DNA of 64,000 bases from Apostichopus japonicus (Eukaryota > Echinodermata > Holothuroidea > Aspidochirotida > Stichopodidae): assembly GCF_037975245.1 (NCBI RefSeq), contig NC_092562.1, positions 3,009,001-3,073,000 of the forward strand. The letters are read 5' to 3'. The position numbers and the translations under genes are program-made. The notes below the pieces were generated by a model. The model was not told the origin of the DNA. It worked only from the letters and a program-made list of their open reading frames with translations, and ran no database searches. This document shows, one piece after another, positions 14,900 to 55,469 of this stretch (position 1 is the stretch's first letter; each line of letters starts with the position of its first letter).

Positions 14900-15050
14900 T
14901 ATGAATTGTCAATTGTCAACAACTCTGTAACTGGACGACACACATTAATCATGGAGTGACGCGAACTGGGGGACCTTATGATTGAAAGGCACCGGCGTTA
15001 ACCACTGAGCTAACATTCTGCTAACACTGAGCTAACACTGAGCTATAACA
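14900..15050 (-). mobile_element. tRNA-derived SINE, minus copy, with repeated head
   Basis: On the minus strand the head reads GTTAGCTCAGTGGTTAACGCC (an A-box-like start), followed by ATCATAAGGTCC and a B-box-like GTTCGCGTCACTCC, then TTGACAATTGACAATTCATAATCA. The same order of blocks occurs at 22771-23014 and 52215-52445. The segment TTAGCTCAGTG is repeated three to four times at the 5' end of this copy. Its 3' body diverges after CATAATCA. Confidence 0.75.
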
Positions 15051-15149
15051 TGCTTCTTTCTGTCACACTATGACAGTTTCTCCAAACGTCCTCCGATGAG
15101 ATCGCGAGAACTGACAGATATCAATTTTATATATAAGTTAAAACTTAAC

Positions 15150-15240
15150 AGAAGGCTGATAGGGGACTTTTATACTATAATGGAAAAGAGCATATTTAGC
15201 CGATAGCTAGAACGGGATATACGAACCAGTGACCTCCCCG
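15150..15240 (-). repeat. Possible second tRNA-like SINE fragment
   Basis: Minus-strand sequence reads GGGGAGGTCACTGGTTCGTATATCCCG, close to a tRNA B-box-like context. Only this fragment is visible, and no full SINE could be delimited. Confidence 0.35.
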
Positions 15241-16317
15241 GTTACAGACATATGCTATAATTTCATTCGACATATGCCGACTTGTTCCAATCAGAATCCT
15301 AGAATTTTGAATGAGCCAATGAGAAAACGAGGCAGAACTGTCATTTGTGGGGGGGGGGGGGGGAATCGTTGATGTGACGTCATATACATGTGACGATTTT
15401 GCCCAATGTGATACGCCAATTTAATTCGACATTATATCGAATTCAACTTACATTAGTATGTCGAATATACTATATGACACCTATATAGGTGCACCATATA
15501 CGCGGCTGTCTATTGCAAAATAGCATTTGACCTGCTATTTGTTTAACTTGTTTATCGATGGTCAGTGGTCAAACGTGTTGGTTGTTCAGTTTCGTGTTAG
15601 CCTATAGTACTTAACAATTGTAAACACTCATTTTACATAGAACCAAATACTTGTATACTTTAAACCATTTTGATTTCATTAACATGGCACTTGTCTTACC
15701 AATAACCTATTATAATACAAGGTTCAATCTGCTTTTCTTTTAACACCAGTGTGTCCTTGCATAATTTCAATTTATATATGTCATAAACTTTCAATATGAT
15801 AATGACAGGGAGTATTTATGAAGACGCCGGATCAAAATCCATGAAACTGCAAACACAACCTGTGAAAAATTCTGCCCCTTATTAGCTGAATGGAAGGGAG
15901 CGGGGTGAGCCTATACTAGCCTGCATGCACATGTACCACTCTCAAAGCTATATGAGGGATTATAGTGCCCCCCCCCCACCTCCAAAATCCTCGCATGAAA
16001 ATACTGCGGGGTAGGGGTGGTTAGGTAAGGAATATTGTTCTCAATCGTTTATTAATGTGTTTAGTTATAATCACTTTCATTTCACTCTCTTTCTCTTTCT
16101 GAGGCTGTTCTTTCGATTTTGCAGAGAAGTCTCTGAAAATTTGAAGTGAATTCAATCAGTCCAGATTTTACAGGCTACAATTGACTGATTATTGATTGGT
16201 TTACTTGTTTTTGCGATACTCGTTATATCAGCTTACAAATACCAAGCGTCTCAATTAAAAAAGTTAAATAAAAAATAAAAAAATAATCAATTCTTCTTTC
16301 ATTATTTACAGCTCACG

Positions 16318-44657
<28,340 letters not shown>

Positions 44658-44747
44658 TCAAACCTCTTTGAACATAAGCCATCTTCTTCTCTTTTACTCG
44701 TGTACGGATCACCGTTTTGGTAGATGTACTTGGAAGACCATGAATTA

Positions 44748-44753
44748 AATAAA
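44748..44753 (+). promoter_or_regulatory. Polyadenylation signal of the X325/DOMON gene
   Basis: AATAAA 91 bases after the stop codon, in a TA-rich 3' region. Confidence 0.6.
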
Positions 44754-44759
44754 AAGACA

Positions 44760-46773
44760 AGTGTTTATTTCAATTGATGATTCTTCCTCGGTTGTTAAAT
44801 TAAGTTGTGTAAATGGTGTTTTGAAAAAAAAAAATCATTCAATGGTACATGTAATAATCAACTGGTAAGACATATTCTTAGTCTCACTGTTTTCAAATAA
44901 TTGTTACAATTTAATCAAGATTTTCTTTTTAAATTTTTGCATTTCTGTTATCAAAGGAAAGCATAGAAAGGAAAAGCCACTTTTTAAAATTTCATTGATT
45001 GCCTACACTTTTTAAATCCTTTTCGGTCGTTAATATTTAATAGGGTATTAAGAAAATATACTTTGCCATTAGTTGTAAATACTGATACAGTTACACTCCA
45101 CCAAACAAGACTATACTGTGGAATGCACTGGACCATACCTCCACATGCTGTTGACGAGAACTTGTCAATTACAACAGTGATGTTGCTATGACAACACAGA
45201 AATTAATCACTGTCAGGACTGAGGAATAACAGCAACAAATTGAATCTTTTGCGAAAAACTTTTATAGCTATATCAATGTTTTAGAAACCTAGCACTTTCA
45301 GAGAATATACTGAAATTATTCTGTTATTTTGGATTGGACCAAGTAATTGTTTGCATTGAAAACAACTCGCAAAGTTAGGATCTTATTTACTCTTAATAAT
45401 AGTTGGAAAAGCAAACCCCATACCCCCCCCTCCCTAGGGGCAAACAAGAAATAACGAATATAGTTAATTGAAGATTTGTTGTACAATTTTATTTTCAATG
45501 TTTTGGTCGAAATAATGATAGTTCATTTGACAGAACGTTATGATTGGAAAATAAGTGATATTCTTTGTGTAGAGTATGTCATATTGTATTCGTGTAAATT
45601 TGAAAGCAAAGTCTTAATGGTAATAACATCAAAAGACTTTTACTTTTGTCACTGTATAGTAGTTTTAGAGTTTTTGGAAGCTTGTTTTCACTCTTGCAAG
45701 TAAACATTTTAGCTATTGTTGCAAGCTTGTAACTAGCCATTAGGATATAAGTCTTTAATTACAGTAGCTCCATTCTTTGTTCCTAAGCACAAGAAACTAT
45801 TCATGTTATCTCGACTAATTTGTTTATTTTACTCGTTTTCTGCTTTTTTTTTAAAGAGAATTAAGTAAGGTGCCTATTCTAGATTTTATCACCTTTAGTC
45901 CAATTGTGTCTTACGAATAGATGATGCTGTTAGTTAATGTTATTACAATTTAAAAAAATATATAAAATTTTAGCTTTTATGAAATAAACTTTTGGTGCCA
46001 TTTGTAAAAAGAATTAAAGCAATAGGTTGGCAACTGGTTTCTCGACATTAAAAGGCAGAATGAGTAATTGCTTTAATTAAATGGGTTGCAAATTAGGAGT
46101 GACATATGAGGATGAACATCATGTACAAGATGACGAAAATACAAAAAGAATATTTGTAGGTCTTTCAAACTCAGATCTTTCTTTCAAGAGTATTCTGCAA
46201 TGAATCAGTTTTTTCCCTGTATTTTCTCTGTATCCATGGAAACTAGATGTAAAGAGAAACAAATTTGTATTGGACAACACCAGGATTCTTTCACAAAAGT
46301 TGTCATAAATAAATGTAACAAGTTGATATTCATTTCTGTTGTTTGCGGTGTGTACACAATTCAATGTCGATAATTTGTTTGCTTGTTTGTGCCCAAAAAA
46401 ATATTTCTCAATATATTGCCCAGTCACTGATAACTTTATATTCTAAAATACATTTGCAATCAATATAAGGATATTTTTTAAGGGACAAATATTAAAACAT
46501 AAATATTTTAATGACAAAATCTTGCCGTTGTAAGAAACAAAAGGATGTGTTGCATGTTATAGCTATTCATAAACTATTAACATATATGTGTCAATTAGTA
46601 TCCATCTGTTTAATGCAATTTATCGACAGTTTAAGTTACCATAATGCTGAGCACTGGTATGTTTTAGCCTTTGCATTGGAAACCTGTAGATTATCATGAT
46701 TGGCCTTCGTAATTTAACTGTAGTTCAAATCTCTAATTCAGCACTATCTGTATATTATATATCTTGTTATATA

Positions 46774-46804
<31 letters not shown>

Positions 46805-47918
46805 CTGCACAGTTAGAGTAAAATATAGTCAAGTGTAGTGTAAATGTTCATCCACTCTTCTCTTGCTTCTCCTTTTTGATAACTTACCTTATGCGGAAGA
46901 GTCACTTATGCTGCCTTATTGGCTATGTGCATGCGTGTGCACACGTGTGTAGGCGTGTATTGGCTGTGCACACGTACGTGTGGGTGGGTGGGACGTGTGT
47001 GTGTGTGTGGGTGGGTGACGTGAACTTGTCATATAATATATATCTCAAGAAACTCATCTTCAGCTGATCGAGAACTGGACGTGTACCTTATACCTAGAAG
47101 AATCGGCCTATGTCTGGAAATGAAGGTGTAAGGGCCATGGAAAAGTGTACAACATTTGAAAGAGCTCAAAAGGTCAACTAAGATGGTGTAGAGGTCACAT
47201 TTAATTGATTCTAAAAACAAAAAACAGACCTCATACTTGAGATATGCTATCACTCTTTATGGTGAGCCAGAATTCCTATTGCTTTTGTTGGAAAACTAAT
47301 AGTCAATAGAAAGGAAGGTAGGAAATACTTGTAAGTATCACAATAAAGTAAAACATTGGCAGACTATTTCACTTGACACATGGCTTCTATTTTCACGTGG
47401 GAACCACTTTTGGTTTTGTGGAGGTCAGAGGTCATTTTGATTCCTGGTGTGGTATTAGGGAACTTTAGGGAAAAAATAGTGAAGGTGAATGAGTTAATAT
47501 GTCTACTATAAAGGTCAGTAGAGGTCAACAGTTGTTAAAATCTTAATGTGACTAATAATAGTAATATTTGTATAGGTTTTGTAGAATTTCCGGAACAGAA
47601 CTTGTAAGCAATGAAATTGCTAATTCATACAGATATATATTAAAAATGAGAAGGCTGTTTATGCGGACACCCTAAACAACTAGGACATGACGCAGATTGT
47701 ATGTCCAGAGGTTCGAAACCAGTAAGGATGGTCTTCATTCTACTGTAGGCTTTTGCCACCTGCAACGAACAATGCTTTTTCTGTTTGGGTGACATATTTA
47801 GACATTGCATTATTGTTTTGTTGTTATACTTACTCATATAGATTTTACATCAATTAGTTTACTACCGTATTCAAAATCAAAGTCCTTAACATAACTAATA
47901 ATTTACTAGAGACCTTGC
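44760..47918. other. Intergenic region
   Basis: No coding region supported. Contains a short (TA)n near 46778-46804, a GT-rich patch at 46920-47015 and a dispersed repeat at 47695-47800. The two flanking genes converge here. Confidence 0.6.
47695..47800 (+). repeat. Dispersed repeat, copy 2 of 2
   Basis: Matches 18677-18800 through TTGTATGTCCAGAGGTTCGAAA, CTACTGTAGGC and GGGTGACATATTT. Lies just downstream of the minus-strand receptor gene's last exon. Confidence 0.6.
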
Positions 47919-48163
47919 TTAGGAACGACGGTGATTCCATAAGGAAGAAATCAACGTGACAGGAAGGCGAATCTGTGTCCAAACAGCCGCCCTAATCTTA
48001 TTATTAAGTACAGTGTATATCATTGGGTCCAGAGCAGCGTTTGTGTAAGCGAGCCACATCGCGAAGACATTATACGCATGACTTGGATGAATGGCCAATC
48101 GACAGGAGTGTACGATAAAATAAGGTGTCCAACAAATTGTAGATGTCAGGATAAGTACCATCC
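47919..48163 (-). CDS. GPCR gene (minus), exon 3: TM6-TM7 and tail
   Basis: Acceptor TTTTGCAG, then MVLILTSTICWTPYFIV and LAYTNAALDPMIYTVLNNKIR; 80 residues to the stop. Confidence 0.9.
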
Positions 48164-49836
48164 CTGCAAAAGACAAACAAACAAACAAACCTTTAGTTTT
48201 CATATATATGAAATATTATTGAGCGGTTTTGAGTGCGATATACAAGTGCCTACAATTCCTCTCAAATCTACCATACGTACGCACCCCTCCGGCCACCCGG
48301 CACCCCTCCGGCCACCCGGCACCCCTTTAAAATTTTGAATTTGTAGAAAGATATAAAGCAGTACCTGATATAGCTACTTTCTTCTCCGATCGTTGTTTTC
48401 TCATGAATGCCTTGAATTTTATGGCTTTCAGTCGGTTGATGCGTACGCTTGAATTTTCACGCTTGACTTTGGTCTCCACGACTCTTTCAACCACTGATGG
48501 AATGGAGTGAAATGTGGTAAGTGATATTCTCTTTGGTCTTGTAGAACTAATAGAGGGCGTGCCAGTCGCTGTGTTGTCTCGGTTGATCTGTCGAACTGAA
48601 TCTTTTTCACTCACTTTTCTCTTGAGAATCGATCTTCCCTGTGTATCTCCATGGTTGCCAGGGTGATATTCGTTGCCTTGGTGATCTTGCGATCCTCTCC
48701 TATACTGATCCATTCTTTCGGCGCTTTTGTGGACCTTCTTCTGAATGAGGGCGTAGCAGATGATTAGTGTAGGGATGGATATGATGTAGATGATACAAAT
48801 ACAGACTGTATAGAAGGTGCATGAATCTTCCCAGGAGGGGGAACAATGATGGGTTCCAAGGGTGTACTCATGGGTAGACGCCGTACCAGTTACGGGTGGT
48901 AGGGTGATCAGAGAGGAACTGACCCATCCCAAAACCACCATGGCCGCTATATGTACCCGTTTCCATGTAAACCTATTGCCAAACACGATGTTGACACAGC
49001 GATATATGGAAACTAAGACGATAGCTGAAAAATTCCCAAAGCAACCGAGCAGGGCGAAGAATCCATGAATCTATAAACAGAAATGATATATTTAGTGAAA
49101 CTAAGATCAAAATGTTACCCTAACTTATATAACGGACCATTGTTACGTATATACCATACGATATCATGAGTGGGGTGCAAATTGCACATAGGAAAACATT
49201 AAGTATGTAATTACAGATATTGTGATCTTTCAGACAGAGCTAGAAGTGTTCAATATTCTTCTCTTTTGTTTTTAAATATAAGCCTCCATGCATGAGGTGT
49301 ATCCTGCTTCAACGAGAACGCCGTTCCTGATTCACTTGTGATCTACTGAACTTGGCATACCTCGAAAATATAATGAAAAAGAAATAAATTTGCAAAAAAA
49401 AAATTAAAAACGATAAGCATCATTAACTAGTGACGAAAGGTGGGCCTACATTTTCATTTTGCTCGATTGATTAGATCTTTGAGTATGTGGAAAAAAGAAA
49501 ATTAGAAATGATTACCTTACAAAGACGGGGGAAGCAAGTTAGGTATCCCGGTACCAATAGATCAGCCAGAGAGAATGGAATACTCCATATGGTAACGTTA
49601 ACGTCCATGGCCAAAATGTTCAACACGAGAATATTATTCAGGTTATGACGTAATGCCGGTACTCTCAAGATTGCGACGATGACCGATAAACTGGAAAGAA
49701 AAGCAGCCAATAGGATAATAACGAGAGTGGAAATCTCTAGGATAAAGAAGAGCTGTGAACGATGGTAGTTAACGCCTTCTTTATATGGGCTCTCGGTTAT
49801 CCATTCCCGCTGTTTATCACAAACGTAAGTCATCAT
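47919..49836 (-). CDS. Class A (rhodopsin-like) GPCR, 3 exons, 423 aa
   Basis: Exons 49836-49516, 49070-48365 and 48163-47919 join in frame (phases 0 and 1). The start ATG has an in-frame stop eight codons upstream. Exon 1 gives TM1, TM2 (LNILAMDVN, Asp2.50) and Cys3.25. Exon 2 gives TM3-TM5 with ECL2 cysteines (THHCSPSWEDSC) and a basic intracellular loop 3 of roughly 130 residues. Exon 3 gives TM6 (CWTP) and TM7 (DPMIY). Oddities: the DRY triplet is YRC, Asn1.50 is Ser, NPxxY is DPxxY, and position 3.32 is Ala. Loss of Asp3.32 argues against a biogenic amine ligand. The TM7 pattern WLAYTNAALDP superficially resembles amine and melatonin receptors. Likely a plasma-membrane receptor; ligand unknown. 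Paralog of the plus-strand gene at 57078. Confidence 0.9.
48282..48326. repeat. Small GC-rich tandem repeat in GPCR intron 2
   Basis: CACCCCTCCGGCCACCCGG is present in two tandem copies plus a partial third, close to the exon 2 donor. GC content is unlike the surroundings. Confidence 0.8.
48365..49070 (-). CDS. GPCR gene (minus), exon 2: TM3-TM5 and loop 3
   Basis: Acceptor TTTATAG, then IHGFFALLGCFGNFSAIVLV. Long hydrophilic loop rich in Arg/Lys/Ser. Ends VAISG at donor GTACTG, phase 1. Confidence 0.9.
49516..49836 (-). CDS. GPCR gene (minus), exon 1: N-terminus to Cys3.25
   Basis: Residues 1-107. Short extracellular N-terminus without signal peptide, TM1 and TM2, ending CFPRLCK at donor GTAATC. 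Confidence 0.9.
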
Positions 49837-51877
49837 TATTTCGATTAACCTGATAATTTATACGATTAATCCTTCTGTGGATTCACCTCTTTCTTTTTTT
49901 CTATTATCTCACAAATTTCACGAAATGTTAATGTATCGAATTTAAAGATAATTCAGAAACTGTTTACAGGTCGCAGGCCAATTACTTCAACTTTAATGAT
50001 GACAATTCATTCGAGTTAGCGAGGAAGGCCACTTCTCTGTCTACTATAGGTACAAATTGGTTGCTAGATGAATTCATTTGTAGGTTGCCAGATAAACGAC
50101 AATTGCTAATAACCGGTTATTGCCAGCAATGATCACTCCAAACTCCATCAAACATGTTCTGAATCTCAAACTAGAACGTGTGGAAGTGACCGACGGCTTT
50201 CGTGGTATATCAGTTGTGGAAATCACACACAGTGATGTGGTTACGATGCACGCATTTTAAATATATTACAATATGCACGCTAGCCATATCCTGAACAACA
50301 AAGGTATATATATATATATATAAATATCGAAGGATGCTGACAATTTGTATCAAGCTTAGTTCAAAAGTAAGCGTTGTTTATTATTATCCTTTTAAGGTAC
50401 TGTTAAATGAAATCCAATATATATCCAACATATATATAGAAATAAAGTGAAAATATCATTGATACTCGACAGCGGTTAAAAAGAATTCGTCTTTCTAGTC
50501 AACCAACGTGAAAGCTATACCTCCAGTTCCCTCCAATAAGTACAAAGAAAGGATGATTTTTCCATCTCATCTTTGAGAGCACAAACACGAGACTGATAGA
50601 GAATAATCAATTGTGGATAAAAGTCAACAGCTACTAAACACGCGTGTTCCAATTCACGAGAAGATTGAATAACATAAATACGTCATAACTTATGAACTTT
50701 TAGTAATGTAATATCCGGTTCCCTTTTCATTTTGATTTCCGGCAATCATCATATTTTTTAACTTAATATGTTCATTTTTGTTGTTGTATATTTGAGATAT
50801 TTTTTTAATGGATGCGTTCGAGAGTCCATCAATAAAGTTATCTTAATTATTTTCTAATTCTGTTTGAACATCTGCGATCATGCAGTGATTTGACGGATTA
50901 TTTCATCTACACGAACTGAACTATGAATTCTTGAAGGACAAAAACAAAGCATGCTTCATCACCAAGCTTTATCAATTAATTTGATTGTACCAAGGGAACG
51001 CAAGAACATAGCCTCAAAACAATCAGAAAATTCCTATGGTAGAAAAATCCCCTAAACAATAGACATCTTTATTAGATTATGAAAAATCAAGCTTTCATTT
51101 GATTTCAGATTCATTTTTAGCCTCCAGTCAAGTATAAACCTCGATGAAGTGAGTTATTTTTCGATGATTATAAAAATATCAACCATTACTTCCATATAAG
51201 GGCTTCTTAAAATTAGAGGAAGGGTACCGTAGCGAAAATCCAGTTTACCTCTATAGGCATGACCGGCCATCCCACACAGAATATATCAAAACAATTGTTG
51301 AACAGCGCCGCGGCCATCACCGCCACCACAGAAGAAGTTTGGCAGCCATAGGTTGGTCTGTGATACACTCATTGCCGATATAATGCGCTGTAGAACAAGT
51401 TGCTCTAGGACATATTCGTTGCCAAATAAGGCGTAATTAAATAACTCAGGAATTACTTCTTTGACACTGTTTTTCTCTATTAAACATAATGAATTAATGT
51501 TAATAAGTATATACTTGACACCATCATAGATAGTACAAAATACGATTAACCTCTTTTTCTTTTTTTTCCAAACGGCAATAGCTTCTTTTTTTTGGGGGGG
51601 GATGTCGGTACCGAATGAGGAAGATGTCAAATTAACGTTAAGTATGGTATATTATTATTTGACAGCGTATTTTCATAAGTCACATGAGAAAGAGTATGAC
51701 CGCATACATTCACGCTGGGTACGGGTGATTTTACTTTTTCTTGAAAGCGAAAATAACAGTACAATTTCAATGCGTATATTTTGTATCCATTGCTTAAAAA
51801 CATACCTGACGGCTGTTTTAAAATCGGTTTTCAAGTGTTCTATAAACATAAACTTCAGTCTGCTGTTGAAATTCATC

Positions 51878-51949
51878 ATGACCGAAGTCAAGCGAGATCC
51901 GAACGGTCACGTGATCTGCACCGTACCGACTTCAAATGCAAACTATCAG
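51878..51949 (+). other. Weak candidate coding exon
   Basis: ATG followed by 24 codons (MTEVKRDPNGHVICTVPTSN...) ending in a strong donor CAG|GTAAGA. The composition is protein-like, but no partner exon or family match was recognised, and the open frame itself starts 276 bases earlier. Confidence 0.2.
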
Positions 51950-52214
51950 GTAAGAAGTCAAATCACATCTCTTTTGTTTTTTAAACCGAATTTTATATCT
52001 ACTTAACATTGGCATGTATTTGCTCATTTTGTTGAAATTTCATCTGTAACATGCCACCTCTCTGGTTTAGAGAACATACTACCAATTCAAAATGCAATTA
52101 CCAAAGAAGATCAGGAATCTCAAACCGCTTTTATCTTCAGATCTGGTTTGTCTCGAGATGTATGGAACAATATTATGGCTTCATTGACCATTTTTCACGA
52201 AAGACGATTATGAT

Positions 52215-52445
52215 ATTAGTGGTTAACGCCGATGCCTTCCAATCATAAGGTCCCCGGTTCGAGTCACTCCAAGATTAATGTATGTCGTCCAGTTACAGAG
52301 TTGTTGACAATTGACAATTCATAATCATGGACGTTAAATATGAATCTAAGAGAATGACTTCGGTCAGCTTGCGGCTTTTATAAGCCAATGAGGCTTCTTC
52401 GCGAGTTCCTGCTTGCAGGAGGATCTAAAATGCATACATACATAT
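52215..52445 (+). mobile_element. tRNA-derived SINE, 5'-truncated copy
   Basis: Begins at TTAGTGGTTAACGCC, then has an intact B-box GGTTCGAGTCACTCC, the shared body and a GCATACATACAT tail. Closely matches 22771-23014. Confidence 0.82.
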
Positions 52446-53025
52446 TGTAAGCCTAGTAAAAGCACTATTGCTGCAATGCATGATAACATGATACCCTCTC
52501 CTCCAGAGAGAGAGAGAGATGTGCAAAGCATAAAGTGATGACCAATTAGCAATCTATATATATTTGAATTGTTAATTAGATTGAAACAGCCAGCATATTA
52601 AAGTCTCAATACGTGTTTGCTGATGAACTTTCGGACAAGATACTTCCGAAGCAGATTCAATGTTTTTTAATCTAAATGCACTCTGACCAGGTGGGTTTAA
52701 TTGAGAAATGCTGTCGCAATCGAAAGAAATTTTGTTTTTCTGTTGCCCTTATGGCGCAAACGACTTACCGTAAAATCACTGCGACCGCTCATAAACAAGA
52801 ACATTGTATTCTACGGCGTAACTTAAATTCTCTTGCGGTTAATTAAAGCAATGTGAATGTTTCGAGAGTAACAACATGATTGAAAGACAAAATCGTAACA
52901 TTTATCTTTCTCAGTAAACAGATTTCTGCTCTTTCATTTTATTATTTAAAGTCATTTGTTCGCGACGAGCCTTAAGAACAATAACAATATAGCAACTTCA
53001 GCCCCAAGTTTTAATGCTTTCTAGT

Positions 53026-54146
53026 CACTTCGCCCAACAACCATTTCGCCCAACTGCCATTTCGCCCAACCAGCCTGGTCATTTCGCCCAACCAGCCTGG
53101 TCATTTCGCCCAACCAGCATGGTCATTTCGCCCAACCATCATAGTCATTTCGCCCAACCAGCATGGTCATTTCGCCCAACCGTGTTGGTCATTTCGCCCA
53201 ACCTTATTTTTACTAATATTCAGTCAGAATAATATTACTTTTTCTATTCCACTAGTTCAATTTGATTTATTTTGGGTTAGGTTACTTCGTAATAGGTAAA
53301 TAAAAAAGTGAGGTCCGCTCGATATCGATCGGAGTCTGAGCAGTTATTTCGGGTATAATGGGAGGATTACACTACTTTAGGCGTTTACGCATACAATGGA
53401 AGTTATATTATTATAAAAACACAGGGGAATCGGTCTTCATAAAAACCTATCAAACCTAACCCCTAAAACACTGATCCATCCTACTGACTAACAATTCCCG
53501 AACGTTTCCTTATTAAATTGAAAAAAAAAAATAAAACCCATCCGTAATATTGAATTACTATATTTAATCAATGTAACCACTTTATGAATGTAACCACATA
53601 TGTAATCACATATGTAATCAATTTAACCACGACTTCAAGTTTCCTTAATACTCGGTTCGTATCCCGTAACGTTAACAATTCCCGAACGTTTACTATATCA
53701 AACCTAACCCCTAAAACACTGATCCATCCTCAAGATTCCTTAATATTCGGTTCGTATCCTGTAACGTTAAAAATTCCCGAACGTTTCCTTACTAAAGTTA
53801 TACAAAGAAAAGGACTTCAAGTTTCCTTAATATTCCTTAATATTCGAACGTTTACTATCAAACCTAACCCCTAACACACTGATCAATCCTCAAGTTTCCT
53901 TAATATTCGGTTCGTATCCTGTAACGTTAACAATTCCCGAACGTTTCCTTTTGAAATATCATATTTAATCAAGGTTGGGCGAAATGACCAGACTGGTTGG
54001 GCAAAATGACCAGGCTGGTTGAGCGAAATGACCAGGCTGGTTGGGCGAAATGACCAGGCTGGTTGGGCGAAATGACAAGGCTGGTTGGGTGAAATGGTAA
54101 GGTTGGGCGAAATGGCAGTTGGGCGAAATGGTTGTTGGGCGAAGTG
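53026..54146. mobile_element. Foldback element with tandem-repeat arms, about 1.1 kb
   Basis: The left arm (53026-53205) is a tandem array of about eight units with core ATTTCGCCCAACCAGCCTGG. The right arm (about 53972-54146) is the same array inverted (GGTTGGGCGAAATGACCA). Outer ends match: CACTTCGCCCAACAACCATT against the inverse of AATGGTTGTTGGGCGAAGTG. The middle (53440-53960) is a second tandem family with unit about 100-110 bp (ATTCCCGAACGTTT, CAAACCTAACCCCTAA, CTGATCCATCCTCAAG). No transposase or clear target duplication. Confidence 0.85.
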
Positions 54147-55135
54147 TCCTGCTTCCGTTTTAATTATAGAGCAACCTTTGCTAAAATCTCTCCGTGGAAG
54201 CAGCTACAGGTGTATAGTTGTATAGGAAGATTGATGTTATTTGTACATTGAACATGTCTCTGAAATCATTTGTTGTGACATATAAAACAAAGTTTAAAAA
54301 GAAGCAAATTGTAGACACAACCAACAGCTTTAAAGTCCCTCTATAAAATGATTACATCCATAGTTGTTGTCAGGTTAAGGTCGAGATATCTCACTGGCTT
54401 CTCTCATAACTTGATGATTTAGCACATTGACAAGCATGTTTTCTAATTAAGGCCCCAGTAGATATTGAATATGATTAAAGACTGTCCATAAACTCATCTG
54501 TCTTCCGAAGATGAAAAATATTTTTAGTTAATGATTTTCTTTTATTGTAGATGAATATACACCAAGCCAACATTGTAATGACAGAATAAATTGCCAACGA
54601 TTTCACTAATTTGTTTAATATTAACTTGACTTGAGTAATAAAAGTGTCTTACGAGAACTAACTGCAAAGTGTGTTACATGGAATGTATACGTGTACTCGC
54701 ATAGCAACCATGTATGCAGTATGTATATAGTTAACTAGAATACATTTAATTATTAACTATTCTTACTAATATAAGTTTCCAAGAAGTATCGTTAAAAAAA
54801 TAAATAAACCCATTGTTCTTCATATAATCGCAAATTTCTACTATATTCGGCATCGGAAAAACTTCATACAGAGAAGATCATTCCAAATAGATTTTGAATT
54901 TTTGATCGATTAACATAGAACCATGTTCAATGAGAGTGAGTGAGTGACGTTTGAGCACTCGGAAGGGAACATACTTGTCTTTATTGCAAATTGGTTTAAA
55001 CTGCTTTTCACCAGTCACAAATTTCAATTATAGAAGTAATTTTCGACTACTCTCCGCAAAGTTACCTGTAAGTTTAATATAGTATAATGGAAAACGGTGG
55101 GCGATCATTTTCGCACTTTATCCAGTCCTTGTACT

Positions 55136-55469
55136 GTCGAACCACCCGATACTCATAGCTAGTACACTAACTACTGTTCATGTTCCACAACCATGCGTCA
55201 GTAACTACTGCGCTGTGTTCGCAACACGGTAACATGTGTTACATGTGGCACAGTAATTACTGCAAAGCTGTTGAACTAAGAATCCGACAGGGGAAAATTT
55301 GCAGTAATTTAAAGAAAAATTTTTTTTTAGAAATTTTAAATTTGCAGTAAGAATAAACTTGCAGTAATTACTGTGCCACCTGTAACACACAGCGCAGTAG
55401 TTACTGATGCACGGTTGTGGAACATGAACAGTAGTTACTGTACTAGCTATGAGTATAGGGTGGTCGAAC
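55136..55469. mobile_element. Long imperfect palindrome / foldback element
   Basis: The left arm (55136-55265) and right arm (about 55360-55469) are inverted copies over roughly 110-130 bases, sharing GATACTCATAGCTAGTACA-like, CTACTGTTCATGTTCCACAA and GGCACAGTAATTACTGCAA. The left arm carries about 20 extra bases. The spacer is AT-rich with a poly-T run. Confidence 0.82.

Noticed and set aside
48327-48986. A 219-residue minus-strand frame as an independent gene
   Set aside because: It starts inside exon 2 of the minus GPCR at a GTG codon and runs past the splice donor.
53014-53232. Frame with repeated HFAQPAW/FRPT residues
   Set aside because: It is a translation of the foldback element's tandem arm, without start context or splice logic.
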